NCBI RefSeq assembly: GCF_018137965.1
Contig: NZ_CP073100.1
Location: forward strand, 682,001-746,000
Source: Luteolibacter ambystomatis
GTDB taxonomy: Bacteria; Verrucomicrobiota; Verrucomicrobiia; Verrucomicrobiales; Akkermansiaceae
Length of the DNA: 64,000 nt
Reading direction: 5' to 3'
Position numbers and translations under genes: made by a program. The notes under the pieces were generated by a model, which worked only from the letters and a program-made list of their open reading frames with translations, searched no databases and was not told where the DNA came from. This document shows, piece by piece, positions 1 to 8,665 of the stretch. Positions within the stretch are counted from its first letter, which is position 1; every line of letters starts with the position of its first letter.

Positions 1-232
1 CATGGGACTGGTCGATCTTCGGAGTCTCACCGGTCTTGGCTTTCCACTCGGCGGCGAAGGAGGCGTTGAACTCCTTGTAGAACTCTCGGGTGACGTCGTA
101 GGAGGCGTTGAGGAGAGTCGGCGCGGAGAGCGCGGTGCCGCTGGAAACGAGCAGCAGGACAAGGTGGGAGGAAAGGCGGCGCCAGACGCGGCGGCGCGGC
201 GGGACGGATTCGAGGATGGGATTCGGAGTCAT
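1..232 (-). CDS. sbp: Sulfate ABC transporter substrate-binding protein (partial, N-terminal 77 codons)
   Basis: The reading frame runs off the left edge of the window, so only the N-terminus is present. From the ATG at 232 the protein has a basic N-region, a hydrophobic signal sequence (about residues 22-37, ending near ALSA) and then LLNASYDVTREFYKEFN followed by the end of a QSH motif. This is the characteristic start of mature sulfate/thiosulfate-binding proteins (Sbp/CysP), where QSHGGS lines the anion site. It would bind sulfate in the periplasm and deliver it to a CysTWA permease that is not in this window. A molybdate or tungstate binder is less likely because the SYD-TRE-FN pattern is specific to the sulfate group. 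Confidence 0.85.
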   Translation of the reverse strand, partial: MTPNPILESVPPRRRVWRRLSSHLVLLLVSSGTALSAPTLLNASYDVTREFYKEFNASFAAEWKAKTGETPKIDQSH

Positions 233-395
233 GGCCAACGGGAAAGCGGAGGGGGCTGCGGATGAGGCGGCCGGTTGCGGTTGCTGTCGCTTCCCGTGTG
301 GGGTGGCTGGCTTTTGAATGTAGATTGATTGGTGGGAATTCAAGTGGAAAAACGGGATCGGGGTGTAGTGCTTTGGAGGTGAGTCGATTAGATTC

Positions 396-1280
396 TCAGA
401 TTTCCGGCTCGGCGCGGTAGTGGGTGCTATCGCCTTCACAGATTGACCGCCAATTCCGCTCGATGGCGGGGTCCGGAGTGGCGATTTCCAGGTTGAGCTG
501 GCCGAGCATGTCGTAGACGCGGATGGCGGACCACGGTTCTCCATCGATGCGGATCGGCAGCACCCACAGCGAGTGCGCGTATTCCAGCTTGATGTGGAGG
601 AGACCGTGACCGCTGGCGTCGATGACCTCGATGCAGCCGTTGCGGAGCTTCGCGCGTCCGGGGATGAGGCGTGTGACCATGCCGAGATGTGGCGATTGAA
701 TACGGCACATCAGCGGGAGATGAAGTACGGAGGCTTCCTCCAGGATGAGGGTGAGCGGATGGCGTGTGGCGTGGAGGACGCGGCGGTCTGCTGCCTGACT
801 GCAATGCGGGCAGAGGCAGGGCGGGGGATCGAGTTCGCTGCGCCAGCGGTTCAGCTCCGCATGCGGAATGGCGGATTCGCCGAGAGCACGCAGATCTTCC
901 ACGAAGGGGCCGTAGTCCGCGGATTCATCGAGCGCGACGAGACTGAGTGCGCAGGAGCGCTCCTCGAAATCGAACTCCACGGCCGGAGCCGGGTGCAGGA
1001 GCTTGTCGATGCGGACGGCATGAACCCCTTTCAAATGTGTTAGATCGAGATTGAGACCACCTTCCGGGAAAAACACGCTGCCACTGTCCTCGTCCAGAAG
1101 CGGCATACCGAGTGGCTGGATGGCGGCGAGCTCCGCACCGATGTTGCGGGCATGCATATAGAGCCGATGGATCGGAGCAATGGCTTGGAAAATCGCTTCA
1201 GGAGCGGGGCGCAGGCGCAGCACGTGATCGGCGGAAGGAAGGGACGGGCCTGTGGTTGTCATTCGTGACATGGAAGCCAC
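396..1280 (-). CDS. Putative HemS/ChuX-like heme-utilisation protein
   Basis: A cytoplasmic protein of about 294 aa without signal peptide or membrane segment. I do not recognise it with certainty. Two stretches resemble the ChuX/HemS fold: residues ~60-140 (GGLNLDL, then VHAVR, a hydrophobic pair of strands, and a VEDLRAL helix) and residues ~205-285 (GLLHIKLEYAHSLWVLP, then SAIRVYDMLGQLNLEI and a NWRSI helix). A Cys-rich linker (CLCPHC, residues ~155-160) separates them and could bind metal. The tandem arrangement, the nearby Fur-family gene and the TonB heme-type receptor 4 kb away suggest a role in heme binding or degradation; this is inference. ATGs at 1271 and 1262 are alternative starts. 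Confidence 0.5.
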   Translation of the reverse strand: MASMSRMTTTGPSLPSADHVLRLRPAPEAIFQAIAPIHRLYMHARNIGAELAAIQPLGMPLLDEDSGSVFFPEGGLNLDLTHLKGVHAVRIDKLLHPAPAVEFDFEERSCALSLVALDESADYGPFVEDLRALGESAIPHAELNRWRSELDPPPCLCPHCSQAADRRVLHATRHPLTLILEEASVLHLPLMCRIQSPHLGMVTRLIPGRAKLRNGCIEVIDASGHGLLHIKLEYAHSLWVLPIRIDGEPWSAIRVYDMLGQLNLEIATPDPAIERNWRSICEGDSTHYRAEPEI

Positions 1281-1353
1281 ATCCGCCGTTTTGTGCGCGC
1301 TGCCGCTTGTCGAAGAATGACGGTGGATTGCCGCATTCTAACAGCCGTGTTAT

Positions 1354-1368
1354 TGAGACTGAATGTCA
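1354..1368. promoter_or_regulatory. Possible weak Fur-box-like site
   Basis: TGAGACTGAATGTCA matches the 7-1-7 Fur consensus (TGATAAT-N-ATTATCA) at 10 of 14 half-site positions. It lies between the divergent genes starting at 1280 (minus) and 1453 (plus), so it could control either or both. The match is weak alone; the better site at 1776-1790 makes it worth recording. Confidence 0.3.
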
Positions 1369-1452
1369 TCAACAATTCTCGTTTCTCTTTGATCTAACTT
1401 GAGTTGGGGCGGAATCGATGCTTTCTTCAAAACGAATCAACCACCTTTCATC

Positions 1453-1653
1453 ATGAAAACCGAAACCTCTGGAAAGACCGCAACGTGTGCCGCCTGCCAA
1501 TATTGGAGCAGCGATGCCAAGGGTAAGAAAGGCGAGTGCCGCCGTCATGCACCCCAGATGCTCGTCTTCAACGTGGACGACGACGTGAAATACAAATCCC
1601 ACTTCCCGGCCACCTCCGCCAGCGACTGGTGTGGTGACTTCAAGGCGAAGTAA
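1453..1653 (+). CDS. Small four-cysteine protein
   Basis: A 66-aa protein starting at the ATG at 1453. It contains CAACQYW near residues 12-18, then GECRRHAP and a late WCGDF. The Cys-x2-Cys plus two further single cysteines, each flanked by aromatic or basic residues, suggests a small zinc- or iron-binding fold. I have seen the pattern C-x2-C-x-Y/F-W...G-x-CRR-x-P...WCG in uncharacterised bacterial proteins, with no known function. There is no signal peptide. A strong terminator follows 27 bp downstream, so the gene is monocistronic. No convincing Shine-Dalgarno sequence is visible. Confidence 0.7.
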   Translation: MKTETSGKTATCAACQYWSSDAKGKKGECRRHAPQMLVFNVDDDVKYKSHFPATSASDWCGDFKAK

Positions 1654-1680
1654 GATTCCGCTCCGATTCCTGGCAACAAA

Positions 1681-1714
1681 GCCGCCCGACCTTCACCGGT
1701 CCGGCGGCTTTTTT
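1681..1714 (+). terminator. Rho-independent terminator after the four-Cys gene
   Basis: An 11-bp stem (GCCGCCCGACC with GGTCCGGCGGC, one mismatch) and a 6-nt loop are followed directly by a run of six T. It lies 27 bp after the stop codon at 1653. Confidence 0.85.
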
Positions 1715-1770
1715 CATTGGAGCGGCAAGGCTTGGAGGGCCATGTGACGACCTCCGTGACAAAATCTCTT

Positions 1771-1790
1771 GCTATTGAGAATCATTCGCA
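1771..1790 (+). promoter_or_regulatory. Fur box upstream of the 1804-3597 operon
   Basis: GCTATTGAGAATCATTCGC matches the 19-bp Fur consensus GATAATGATAATCATTATC at about 14 positions, with an intact central AATCATT. In the 7-1-7 view (1776-1790) it matches 11 of 14. It ends 13 bp before the ATG at 1804, where it would overlap the promoter, and the operon encodes a Fur-family regulator. Iron-dependent autoregulation is the natural reading. Confidence 0.65.
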
Positions 1791-1803
1791 TTAGCTGTGG
1801 CGC

Positions 1804-2205
1804 ATGACTCACACGGCAACGCTCGATTCGGTGCTGGCTTCGCTTGCGCGGCCCTTCCGGGGATGTGCGGACACTCTGCTGGACCTGCGTGAATGCGCGT
1901 GCGACGGGCGACGGGTGGGAACTTGTGTTAGAGCTTACTTCGAGCTTCAGGAAGAGGCTCCGGATCAGAACGAGGCACGCGCGGGACTGAACGGTTTCCG
2001 CCATTGGTTGGAAGATCACGTGGAGATCGCGGTGCTGGATGGAAAAAACTCCGTGTGCCTTGAGACATGGCCGCTGATGCTGGCGGGCGAGACGGATCTG
2101 GAACACTTCTGCCAGAAGGCGATGAACCGCCTCCGCGACGACCGCTGTCACAAGGCTTCGCTGATTCATCTGGAGTTCCGGTTCCGTCCGGCGCTGGCCG
2201 CCTGA
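1804..2205 (+). CDS. Hypothetical protein, first gene of the Fur-box operon
   Basis: A 133-aa soluble protein that I do not recognise. It has no signal peptide, membrane helix or repeat. It has several cysteines in the N-terminal half (RECACDGRRVGTC, around residues 29-41) and an acidic middle. It lies directly behind a Fur-box-like sequence and 25 bp upstream of a Fur-family gene, so it is probably iron-regulated and co-transcribed with that gene. The cysteine cluster could be a metal site or an iron-sulfur ligand set, but no family assignment can be made from sequence alone. Confidence 0.6.
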   Translation: MTHTATLDSVLASLARPFRGCADTLLDLRECACDGRRVGTCVRAYFELQEEAPDQNEARAGLNGFRHWLEDHVEIAVLDGKNSVCLETWPLMLAGETDLEHFCQKAMNRLRDDRCHKASLIHLEFRFRPALAA

Positions 2206-2230
2206 GAGGTTCGAACGGGAACAACTTCCC

Positions 2231-2713
2231 ATGAACGACGCCTCCGATTTCGCGACGCGTGCCGCCGCATTCTGGCGCGAGCGCGGCGGACGGATGACTC
2301 CGGTGCGCGAGGTGCTGTGCCGGGCGATCGTTTCCAGCGAGAAGGCCTTTGTAGCGGAGGAACTGCTGGAGCGTGCCCGGAAGCTGGATCGCGGAATTTC
2401 CTGCGCCTCCGTTTACCGTGCTTTGTCCGATCTTGTGGACGCGGGCTTGTTGCGGGAGATCCGCGGCGAGCGCGACCAGCGTTCGTTCGTGGCAGCAGGT
2501 CTGCCCCAGGCACCCGTGGGCCATGTCGTGTGCTCGGATTGCCGGCGGGTGATTCCCCTGGAGGACGAGTGCGTGCCCTTGCGCGAGGCGGCGATGCTGA
2601 AGCGCATGGGGTTCGCGGCGGGCGGCATGCACCTGCGGATCGAGGCTTCCTGCGAGTCGATGAAACGTTGCGGCACCTGTGAGAACCAGGCCGCGTCCAC
2701 CGGAACGGAATGA
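2231..2713 (+). CDS. Fur-family transcriptional regulator
   Basis: A 160-aa protein with the Fur layout. An N-terminal winged helix (residues ~15-85) includes the recognition region SCASVYRALSDLVDAGLL. The C-terminal dimerisation and metal domain starts at HVVCSDC, and a second pair, CGTC, sits near residues 147-150; together these form the four-Cys structural zinc site. Members of the family sense Fe2+, Zn2+ or peroxide. Which one applies here cannot be settled, although the Fur box upstream of the operon and the neighbouring heme-type receptor favour iron. Its stop codon overlaps the start of the AraC regulator (ATGA), indicating translational coupling. Confidence 0.9.
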   Translation: MNDASDFATRAAAFWRERGGRMTPVREVLCRAIVSSEKAFVAEELLERARKLDRGISCASVYRALSDLVDAGLLREIRGERDQRSFVAAGLPQAPVGHVVCSDCRRVIPLEDECVPLREAAMLKRMGFAAGGMHLRIEASCESMKRCGTCENQAASTGTE

Positions 2714-3597
2714 GTATGGATGTCACGTGGTGGCGGAATGGAGGCGGCATCCGCTGCGGTTCCATGTCCGGGCGGGTGGCGTCGGCCGGCTGCCGTTTCC
2801 GTGAGGCGTCGGCCGGTGATGTCTGGCTGTGGTTGAACCGCAGTGGCAGCGGGCTGGTGTGGGGTCCGGGCGAACGCTTTCCAGTGCAGCCCGGCATGTA
2901 TGCTCTAACAGGCGGCGTGGAGGAAGATGAGTGGACGTGCATCCGCTATCCGGGCATCCACCGGATGGAGATCGTCCGACTGTCGCGTGAATGGCTCTCG
3001 ACCCATCTTGGCAAACAACCGGAATGGTTGCATCCGGATCTGGCGAAGTGGCTCAAGGATGGCGGTCGTCTGGCATTCTGCGGTCTGATGGGACTGTGGG
3101 AGGAGGATCTCGGGACGGCGCTGGAAAAGGGTGCGGAGGAGGGCGGGGGAGCTGCTCTGCTGGCGGAGGCCCGCATTCTCGAATGGGCGGCGGTGCGTCT
3201 CTATCGCGGCAAGACCGGTGGCGAGGCGGGCGCGGGCTTTTGCTCCGCGGTGCGCGGTCGTGATCCGGTGCGGCGGGCTTTGGAAACCGTGCGCGCCCGT
3301 CTCGACCAGCCGCTGGAACTCACCACGCTGGCGAAGGAGGTGGGGCTGGCTCCTCACTATCTTTCCCGCCGCGTGAGCGCGGAAACCGGCCTCACCTTGC
3401 AGCGTCATTTGCGGAGGATGCGCATCGAGCGCGCCTGCGAATGGCTCGCATCCGGGCGGATGAACGTGACCGAGGCCGCGCTCGAGGTCGGCTATCAGAG
3501 CCTCAGCCATTTCGCGAAGGCCTTCCGCGAGGAAACCGGGCATGGCCCGCAGGACTGGTTGAAGCAGCGGAAGAATGGTGCGGCGGTTGACGCCTGA
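2710..3597 (+). CDS. AraC-family transcriptional regulator
   Basis: A 295-aa protein whose last ~100 residues form the two helix-turn-helix motifs of the AraC/XylS family: LTTLAKEVGLAPHYLSR as the first and VTEAALEVGYQSLSHFAKAF as the second, with the family signature at the end. The N-terminal 180 residues are an unrecognised effector or dimerisation domain with a beta-rich start. It overlaps the fur-type gene by 4 bp. AraC regulators next to TonB-dependent receptors often activate siderophore or heme uptake (as PchR does). The receptor operon at 4581-8661 is a plausible target; that is inference. Confidence 0.9.
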   Translation: MSMDVTWWRNGGGIRCGSMSGRVASAGCRFREASAGDVWLWLNRSGSGLVWGPGERFPVQPGMYALTGGVEEDEWTCIRYPGIHRMEIVRLSREWLSTHLGKQPEWLHPDLAKWLKDGGRLAFCGLMGLWEEDLGTALEKGAEEGGGAALLAEARILEWAAVRLYRGKTGGEAGAGFCSAVRGRDPVRRALETVRARLDQPLELTTLAKEVGLAPHYLSRRVSAETGLTLQRHLRRMRIERACEWLASGRMNVTEAALEVGYQSLSHFAKAFREETGHGPQDWLKQRKNGAAVDA

Positions 3598-3732
3598 TAC
3601 GATCTCCACCGCAAATGAGCGTCACGTTTCCGCAAGCGAGCGTGAGCGGGTTTCCGTCAGGTGGGGCAGGATGTGTGCGGTCGGCGGGACGTCATCGGGA
3701 TGAACCGGCGGTCGCATACTGAAATTGAAACG

Positions 3733-4407
3733 ATGAAATCGAACCTCCTTGGCCCGATCCTCCCCCTGCTCCGCGGCTGCGCCCTGACTTGTGCGCTGGC
3801 GGCTTCCGCCCACGCCGCGTTGTTCGTGGACTACAACCTGGGCGTCGACCAGAACACCACAATCTGGACAACGCTCAACAATACGAATCCGAGCCGTACC
3901 GCTGACGCCGGCAGCGATCCGGGCAGCTTCACCATCGGCGCGCCGGGCTATCAGGCCAGCGTGGGCACCTACAGCTTCTCCACCGATTACTCGGTCACGG
4001 TCAATCAGACCTCCACCTTCGATCTGCAAACGGCGGTGTTCCAGGTGGATATCGCGATGAATCCTTCCTACACGCTGCCGTATGGCACCGGCCCGTTGCT
4101 CAGCTACAACGGCGGTTCGCAGAATCTGGCCGCATCCCTTTTCACCACCAATGGCACCGAACTGCGCAACACGTCGTTCGGCCCGATGAACTATGTCGGC
4201 GGAGCCTGGCAGTGGGATCTCTCCGGCATCACCGAGAACATCTCCTCCATCACGATCACCATGCCGGTGTCGGTTCACTCTTCCATCTCCGCGGCGCGGA
4301 TTGACTCGGGTTCCTCGAACCTCGCGGTTGTTCCGGAGCCGTCGATGATGGGTCTCGCTTTGCTCGGCGGCGGCCTGTTGGTTGCGCGTCGCCGCCGTGC
4401 TGTCTGA
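3733..4407 (+). CDS. PEP-CTERM sorting-domain protein
   Basis: A 224-aa secreted protein starting at the ATG at 3733, which gives a clean signal peptide (CALTCALAASAHAA). The body is Ser/Thr/Asn-rich and beta-strand-like. The C-terminus has the full PEP-CTERM signal: VVPEPS, a transmembrane stretch (MMGLALLGGGLLVA) and the basic end RRRR. Such proteins are recognised by exosortase (EpsH family) and anchored or released at the envelope, usually with exopolysaccharide. No exosortase gene is in the window. The gene has its own terminator and lies between the regulators and the receptor operon; nothing ties it directly to iron. Confidence 0.92.
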   Translation: MKSNLLGPILPLLRGCALTCALAASAHAALFVDYNLGVDQNTTIWTTLNNTNPSRTADAGSDPGSFTIGAPGYQASVGTYSFSTDYSVTVNQTSTFDLQTAVFQVDIAMNPSYTLPYGTGPLLSYNGGSQNLAASLFTTNGTELRNTSFGPMNYVGGAWQWDLSGITENISSITITMPVSVHSSISAARIDSGSSNLAVVPEPSMMGLALLGGGLLVARRRRAV

Positions 4408-4449
4408 TCCGGGAAGGGGGCGGGCTGCCTTATTCCCCCGGAGCAGACA

Positions 4450-4489
4450 ATGCCCCGCGCGATCTCCGGATTGCGCGGGGCATTTTTAT
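4450..4489 (+). terminator. Rho-independent terminator after the PEP-CTERM gene
   Basis: A perfect 11-bp stem (ATGCCCCGCGC with GCGCGGGGCAT), 12-nt loop and a T-run. It separates the PEP-CTERM gene from the receptor operon that follows. Confidence 0.9.
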
Positions 4490-4580
4490 TCCGGGCATGG
4501 AGGAGGATGATGGTTCCTTGCACGGCAATCCACCGTCAATGAATGGCAAGGCATCGGGAGCGGAGGGGTGGAAAACGGCC

Positions 4581-5528
4581 ATGCTGGGGCCGATGAACTT
4601 GCCTACGATGATGGTGGCCGCGGGTGTGATGCTTGCGGGAACGTTCGCACGGGCGGAGGAAACTCCGGAGAGTGCGTTTGAAAAGGACCGCAAGGCGATC
4701 CTGGCGATGGCGGGTGATTTCCAAGTCTCCTTCCACTTCCATGAGAGCGTGCCGCTTCATACCGGCTACACGTTGAAGGATCGTCCGTACGATGAAGAGG
4801 CTTTCGAAACGGTGAAAGTCGCCGAGGACTCGGGCAAGCGGATCATTCTCCAGCATCTCCTCCAGGTGGAGGGCGAGGTGGTGAAGCACTGGGCGCAGAT
4901 CTGGACCTACGAGGACCGCGAGCTGCTGGAATTCAAGGGCCATCGGACTTGGGCCGCGCGCACGCTGGGTGCGGAAGAGGTGAAGGGGGCCTGGACGCAA
5001 CGTGTGACGGAAGTCACGGACGAGCCACGCTATGAAGGCCTCGGCCGCTGGATTCACCGCGATGGCTCCAGCGAGTGGAGCAGCCCGGCCAATCGCCCGC
5101 TTCCGCGCCGTGAGTATACGAAGCGTGATGACTACGATCTGCTGCTGGTGACGAACCGCCACACGGTCACCGCGGATGCCTGGTATCACGAGCAGGACAA
5201 CGTGAAGCAGGTGGACCGCGACGGCGCCTCCTATCCGCTGTGCCGCGAGGTCGGTTTCAACACCTACAAGCGCGTGAAGGATCACGACTTCGCCGCTGCG
5301 AACGACTATTGGAATCGTACCAATGCCTTCTGGAAGCAGGTCCGCGAGACCTGGGATGCCTCCTTCGCCGGTTCCGACAAGGTATCGCTGCGCGACAAGG
5401 TGGACGACCAGTCGTTCTCGAAGGTCCTCGGCGGTCTCGTGGGCCGCGTGAAGAAGGGCGAGGCGGTGAAACCGGAGGAAATCCAGACCGCGCTGAAGCC
5501 CTATCTGATTCTTCCAGCGAAAGGCTGA
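4581..5528 (+). CDS. DUF6607-like secreted protein linked to the heme-type receptor
   Basis: About 315 aa from the ATG at 4581; an ATG at 4593 gives the tightest signal peptide (MMVAAGVMLAGTFARA). The mature part contains QIWTYEDRELLEFKGHRTW, RYEGLGRWIHRDG and LPRREYTKRDDYDLL, matching my memory of the DUF6607 family, whose members sit beside TonB-dependent heme or transferrin-type receptors. It is probably periplasmic or outer-membrane associated. Six bases separate it from the receptor gene, so it is co-transcribed. A role in heme or metal capture is inferred only from context. Longer upstream starts are open but would spoil the signal peptide. Confidence 0.8.
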   Translation: MLGPMNLPTMMVAAGVMLAGTFARAEETPESAFEKDRKAILAMAGDFQVSFHFHESVPLHTGYTLKDRPYDEEAFETVKVAEDSGKRIILQHLLQVEGEVVKHWAQIWTYEDRELLEFKGHRTWAARTLGAEEVKGAWTQRVTEVTDEPRYEGLGRWIHRDGSSEWSSPANRPLPRREYTKRDDYDLLLVTNRHTVTADAWYHEQDNVKQVDRDGASYPLCREVGFNTYKRVKDHDFAAANDYWNRTNAFWKQVRETWDASFAGSDKVSLRDKVDDQSFSKVLGGLVGRVKKGEAVKPEEIQTALKPYLILPAKG

Positions 5529-5534
5529 TCGTAC

Positions 5535-7832
5535 ATGAGGATTTCCCCCCGATGGTGTTGGTTCGCCGCGCTCACGATCACCGTGGCCGCGGCGGTTCCG
5601 GATGAGCCTGTTTCCAAAGAGCAGGAAAAGAACGACGACGCGAACCTGCCCGAGTTGCCGGAGACGGTGGTGATCGCCACCCGCACCCGGCGGAACTGGC
5701 TGGACACCGCAGGGACGGTCAGCAGTTTGAATCAGGAGGAGATGGTGCGTCGCGGCGTCGAGGATCTCGGCGGGCTGGTGAAGTACGATCCGCTGTTGTC
5801 CGGACCGTTCGATTTCGCCAGCGGCGACGGGGCCTTCGCGTATGGCAGCAGCGGCTACAGCGGCTTCAATATCCGCGGGGTGGAGGGCAACCGGATCGCC
5901 ATCGAGCTGGATGGCATCCGCCAGCCGCCGCAGTACGTCTCGACCTCCTTCGACATGGGAGCGAGCGATGGCTCGGGCGGCATGGGTCGGGACTATTTCG
6001 ATCCGGCGATGTTCGACCTGGTGGAGGTGATGAAGGGTGGCGCGAGCGCGCTCTACGGCAGTGACGCGCTCGGAGGCGTGGTGTCGATGAAGACGCTCTC
6101 GCCGGATGATTTTCTGGGCAAGGGTGACATCGGTGGATTACTGCGGACGCAGTATTTCTCCGTCAATGAAGGGCTCGCGAGCCAGATCGGCGGTGCGGTG
6201 AGGCGCGGCGACTTCGAGGTGATGCTGGTCTGGGCCGGGCGCGAAGGCCACGAGACGCAGAACAACGGCACGCTGCCTCCGAACCCGGTGGACTTCACCA
6301 GCAGCGCGGGCCTGGCCAAGGTCGGCTGGCGGCATGGAGAGAACGCCCTGTTGCTCACGCTGGAATCCTACGAGCGCAATACCGGCAGCAATGCCCGCAG
6401 CGCGATCCTCTCGCCCTTCCAGGTTTTCAACCGCAATGTGCTCAACTCCCAGCTCATGACCCGCGAGCGCGTTGGCCTGGAGTGGGACTATGAACCCGCC
6501 AACGGCTGGATCGACCGTCTGGAGACGCACGCCTACTGGCAGGACTCGGTCACTGGCAGTGACAACCGCAGCCGCTCAAAGGATGTCACCATCGGCGGCA
6601 TCACCATCCCGGGGCGCCTGCGCAACCAGTCGATCCGTTTCGACACGAATCTGCTCGGTCTGACCTCGATCGCGCGGAAGGAAATCGTGGCGGGGGACAT
6701 CACCCACGGACTGCTCGCGGGGATCGATGTGTCCCGCGAGGAGGGCGTGAACCGCTTCATGCGCTTCGATACCGGCATGCCGTGGGAACGGGACAGGATT
6801 TCGTTCGCACCGAGCACCACCACGCGCCTCGGCGTCTTCGTGCAGGACGAATTGAAGCTCGGCAAGCGCTGGACGGTCACCCCGGGCCTGCGCGCCGACT
6901 CGACCAGCATCGATCCGGAGCTGAGTCCCGGCTATCTCGCGCGGCTGGCCTCGCTCGATCAGAACACCGTTGAGCCGCCGCGCCCTTACGACAATGTCGC
7001 GTTGTCGCCGCGCTTGGACGTGAGCTACAAGACCACCGATCAAACCCGCCTGTATGCGGCGTGGTCGCATGGCATCCGCAATCCGACGGCGGAGGAGCTT
7101 TCGATGATTTTCGAGCATCCGGCCTCCGGTGGCAGTCCGGTGGGATCGGTGACGGTGCCGAATCCCTCGCTGCAGGAGGAGACCAGCGAATCGTTCAAGG
7201 CTGGCTTCAAGGGCGAATCGGACGTGGGCAAAGTCGGCCTCGAAGGCTTCTACACGTTCTACAAGAACTACATCGAGAACGGTGTGCGCACCGGTCGTGT
7301 TGATGACGAGGGTCACGACATTCTGACCACGCTCAATCGCGGCGAAGCGGAGATCTACGGCTTCGAGGTGAATGGCGAGTGGCAGGCGCGTTCGTGGAGA
7401 CCCGCGCTCGATGGCTGGTCACTCGGTGCGAGCACGGGCAAGGCGGTGGGCATCAACCGCACCGATGATACGTGGCTGAACTCGGTGGAGCCATGGAAGA
7501 CGGTGGGATGGATCGGCTACGACGCCCCGGACCAGAGCTACGGTGTGCGCTTGACGGCGGTACACTCCGCGGCCGTGAAGCACGTGGATGACACAACCAG
7601 CCAGAGCCGGTTCTTCCGCCCGCCCGCATGGACCACGCTCGATGTGGCCGCATATTGGAAACCAACGGACGACCTCACGCTCAACGCCGGAGTGAACAAC
7701 CTCTTCGATGAGAAATACTGGTCGTGGAGCTCCGTGCGCCGTGGAAACGGCCACCTCGGCGGCAGTGCGACCGACGACCGCAGCACCGCGCCCGGCACCA
7801 ATTTCCATCTCAGCCTCACCCGCACTTTCTGA
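5535..7832 (+). CDS. TonB-dependent hemoglobin/transferrin/lactoferrin-type receptor
   Basis: A 765-aa outer-membrane receptor. It starts with a short signal peptide, then a TonB-box-like segment (LPETVVIATRTRR), a plug domain (~45-165, with FNIRGVEGNRIAIELDG and VEVMKGGASALYGSDALGG) and a beta-barrel ending in a terminal Phe (LSLTRTF). The NPTAEELSMIFE and NPSLQEETSESFKAGF segments resemble the conserved FRAP/NPNL region of heme and hemoglobin receptors. It would import heme or a heme-protein ligand using TonB-ExbB-ExbD energy. It is the second gene of a three-gene operon (gaps of 6 and 10 bp). The exact ligand is not determinable; the heme assignment follows the receptor subfamily. Confidence 0.9.
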   Translation: MRISPRWCWFAALTITVAAAVPDEPVSKEQEKNDDANLPELPETVVIATRTRRNWLDTAGTVSSLNQEEMVRRGVEDLGGLVKYDPLLSGPFDFASGDGAFAYGSSGYSGFNIRGVEGNRIAIELDGIRQPPQYVSTSFDMGASDGSGGMGRDYFDPAMFDLVEVMKGGASALYGSDALGGVVSMKTLSPDDFLGKGDIGGLLRTQYFSVNEGLASQIGGAVRRGDFEVMLVWAGREGHETQNNGTLPPNPVDFTSSAGLAKVGWRHGENALLLTLESYERNTGSNARSAILSPFQVFNRNVLNSQLMTRERVGLEWDYEPANGWIDRLETHAYWQDSVTGSDNRSRSKDVTIGGITIPGRLRNQSIRFDTNLLGLTSIARKEIVAGDITHGLLAGIDVSREEGVNRFMRFDTGMPWERDRISFAPSTTTRLGVFVQDELKLGKRWTVTPGLRADSTSIDPELSPGYLARLASLDQNTVEPPRPYDNVALSPRLDVSYKTTDQTRLYAAWSHGIRNPTAEELSMIFEHPASGGSPVGSVTVPNPSLQEETSESFKAGFKGESDVGKVGLEGFYTFYKNYIENGVRTGRVDDEGHDILTTLNRGEAEIYGFEVNGEWQARSWRPALDGWSLGASTGKAVGINRTDDTWLNSVEPWKTVGWIGYDAPDQSYGVRLTAVHSAAVKHVDDTTSQSRFFRPPAWTTLDVAAYWKPTDDLTLNAGVNNLFDEKYWSWSSVRRGNGHLGGSATDDRSTAPGTNFHLSLTRTF

Positions 7833-7842
7833 CCTTCCTCCC

Positions 7843-8661
7843 ATGAAACCGCTCCTCCTTCTCCTCGCCTCCGCGGCTATCACCTGCGGCGTGACGCTCA
7901 CGCCGACCCAGGACACGGACGTTTATCAGTTCACCACCTATCCAACGAGCACCACCTACTCGCTGGGAGTGAACGCGAGCAATGGGGAAGGGCACTCGCA
8001 GAAGACGCTGCTCAAGTTCAATCCGACCACGACGACGCTGGGCATGTCCGCGACGGAAATCGGCACGGCGAAACTGCGGCTCTACATCCTGCCGGATGGA
8101 TCACCCTCCAGCGGTTACGGGGGAACATTGGTTCCAGGAGCCGTGACAGTGCATCCGCAAGGTACGGCATGGACCGTAGCAACAGCGAGGTGGAGCACGT
8201 TTTCTCCCGGTACGTCGCTCGGTTCGATTGCGATCACCCAGCCCTCCACGGAAACCACGGCGGTTTGGGTGGAGCTGGACGTGACCGCGCAGGTGAAGGC
8301 ATGGGTGACAACTCCCTCCACCAACAACGGCTTTGTGATCCAGTCGGCGAATGAAAACGCAGTGCCCTTGTTGAACGTGGCCTTCGCATCGATGGAAACC
8401 GGTTTCCCGCCGCAACTGGTGGTGGAGAAGGTCCAACCGAAGCCATTCCAGATGACCGGTTTCACCATGAGCGGCGCGAACGTGACTCTGGGTTGGAACT
8501 CGGTGGTCGGGAAAAGCTACCGCGTGGAGGAATCCCCGGACATGACCACATGGGCGCCGCGGCAGACCGTCGTCGCGTCATCGACGGAAAGCTCGCTGAC
8601 GATCGCGAAGACGGTGTATGCGGGCGGGAAAGGGTTTTTCCGCGTGGTGGCGGTGCAGTGA
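7843..8661 (+). CDS. DNRLRE domain-containing secreted protein
   Basis: A 272-aa protein with a signal peptide (LLLLLASAAITCG). Its body begins TLTPTQDTDVYQF and continues through KTLLKFNP and TAKLRLYI, the DNRLRE (disaggregatase-related) beta-sandwich, to about residue 195. A second, shorter domain near 205-270 includes GKSYRVEESPDMTTWAP, a form common at the C-terminus of secreted verrucomicrobial proteins. It starts 10 bp after the receptor gene, so it is probably co-expressed with it, though a functional link is unclear. DNRLRE domains are usually structural or carbohydrate-associated. Confidence 0.8.
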   Translation: MKPLLLLLASAAITCGVTLTPTQDTDVYQFTTYPTSTTYSLGVNASNGEGHSQKTLLKFNPTTTTLGMSATEIGTAKLRLYILPDGSPSSGYGGTLVPGAVTVHPQGTAWTVATARWSTFSPGTSLGSIAITQPSTETTAVWVELDVTAQVKAWVTTPSTNNGFVIQSANENAVPLLNVAFASMETGFPPQLVVEKVQPKPFQMTGFTMSGANVTLGWNSVVGKSYRVEESPDMTTWAPRQTVVASSTESSLTIAKTVYAGGKGFFRVVAVQ

Positions 8662-8665
8662 AGCT

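Noticed and set aside
1741..1770. GTGACAAAATC as a possible extra copy of the G-rich element tail
   Set aside because: Only about 10 bases match and the hairpin and other blocks are missing.
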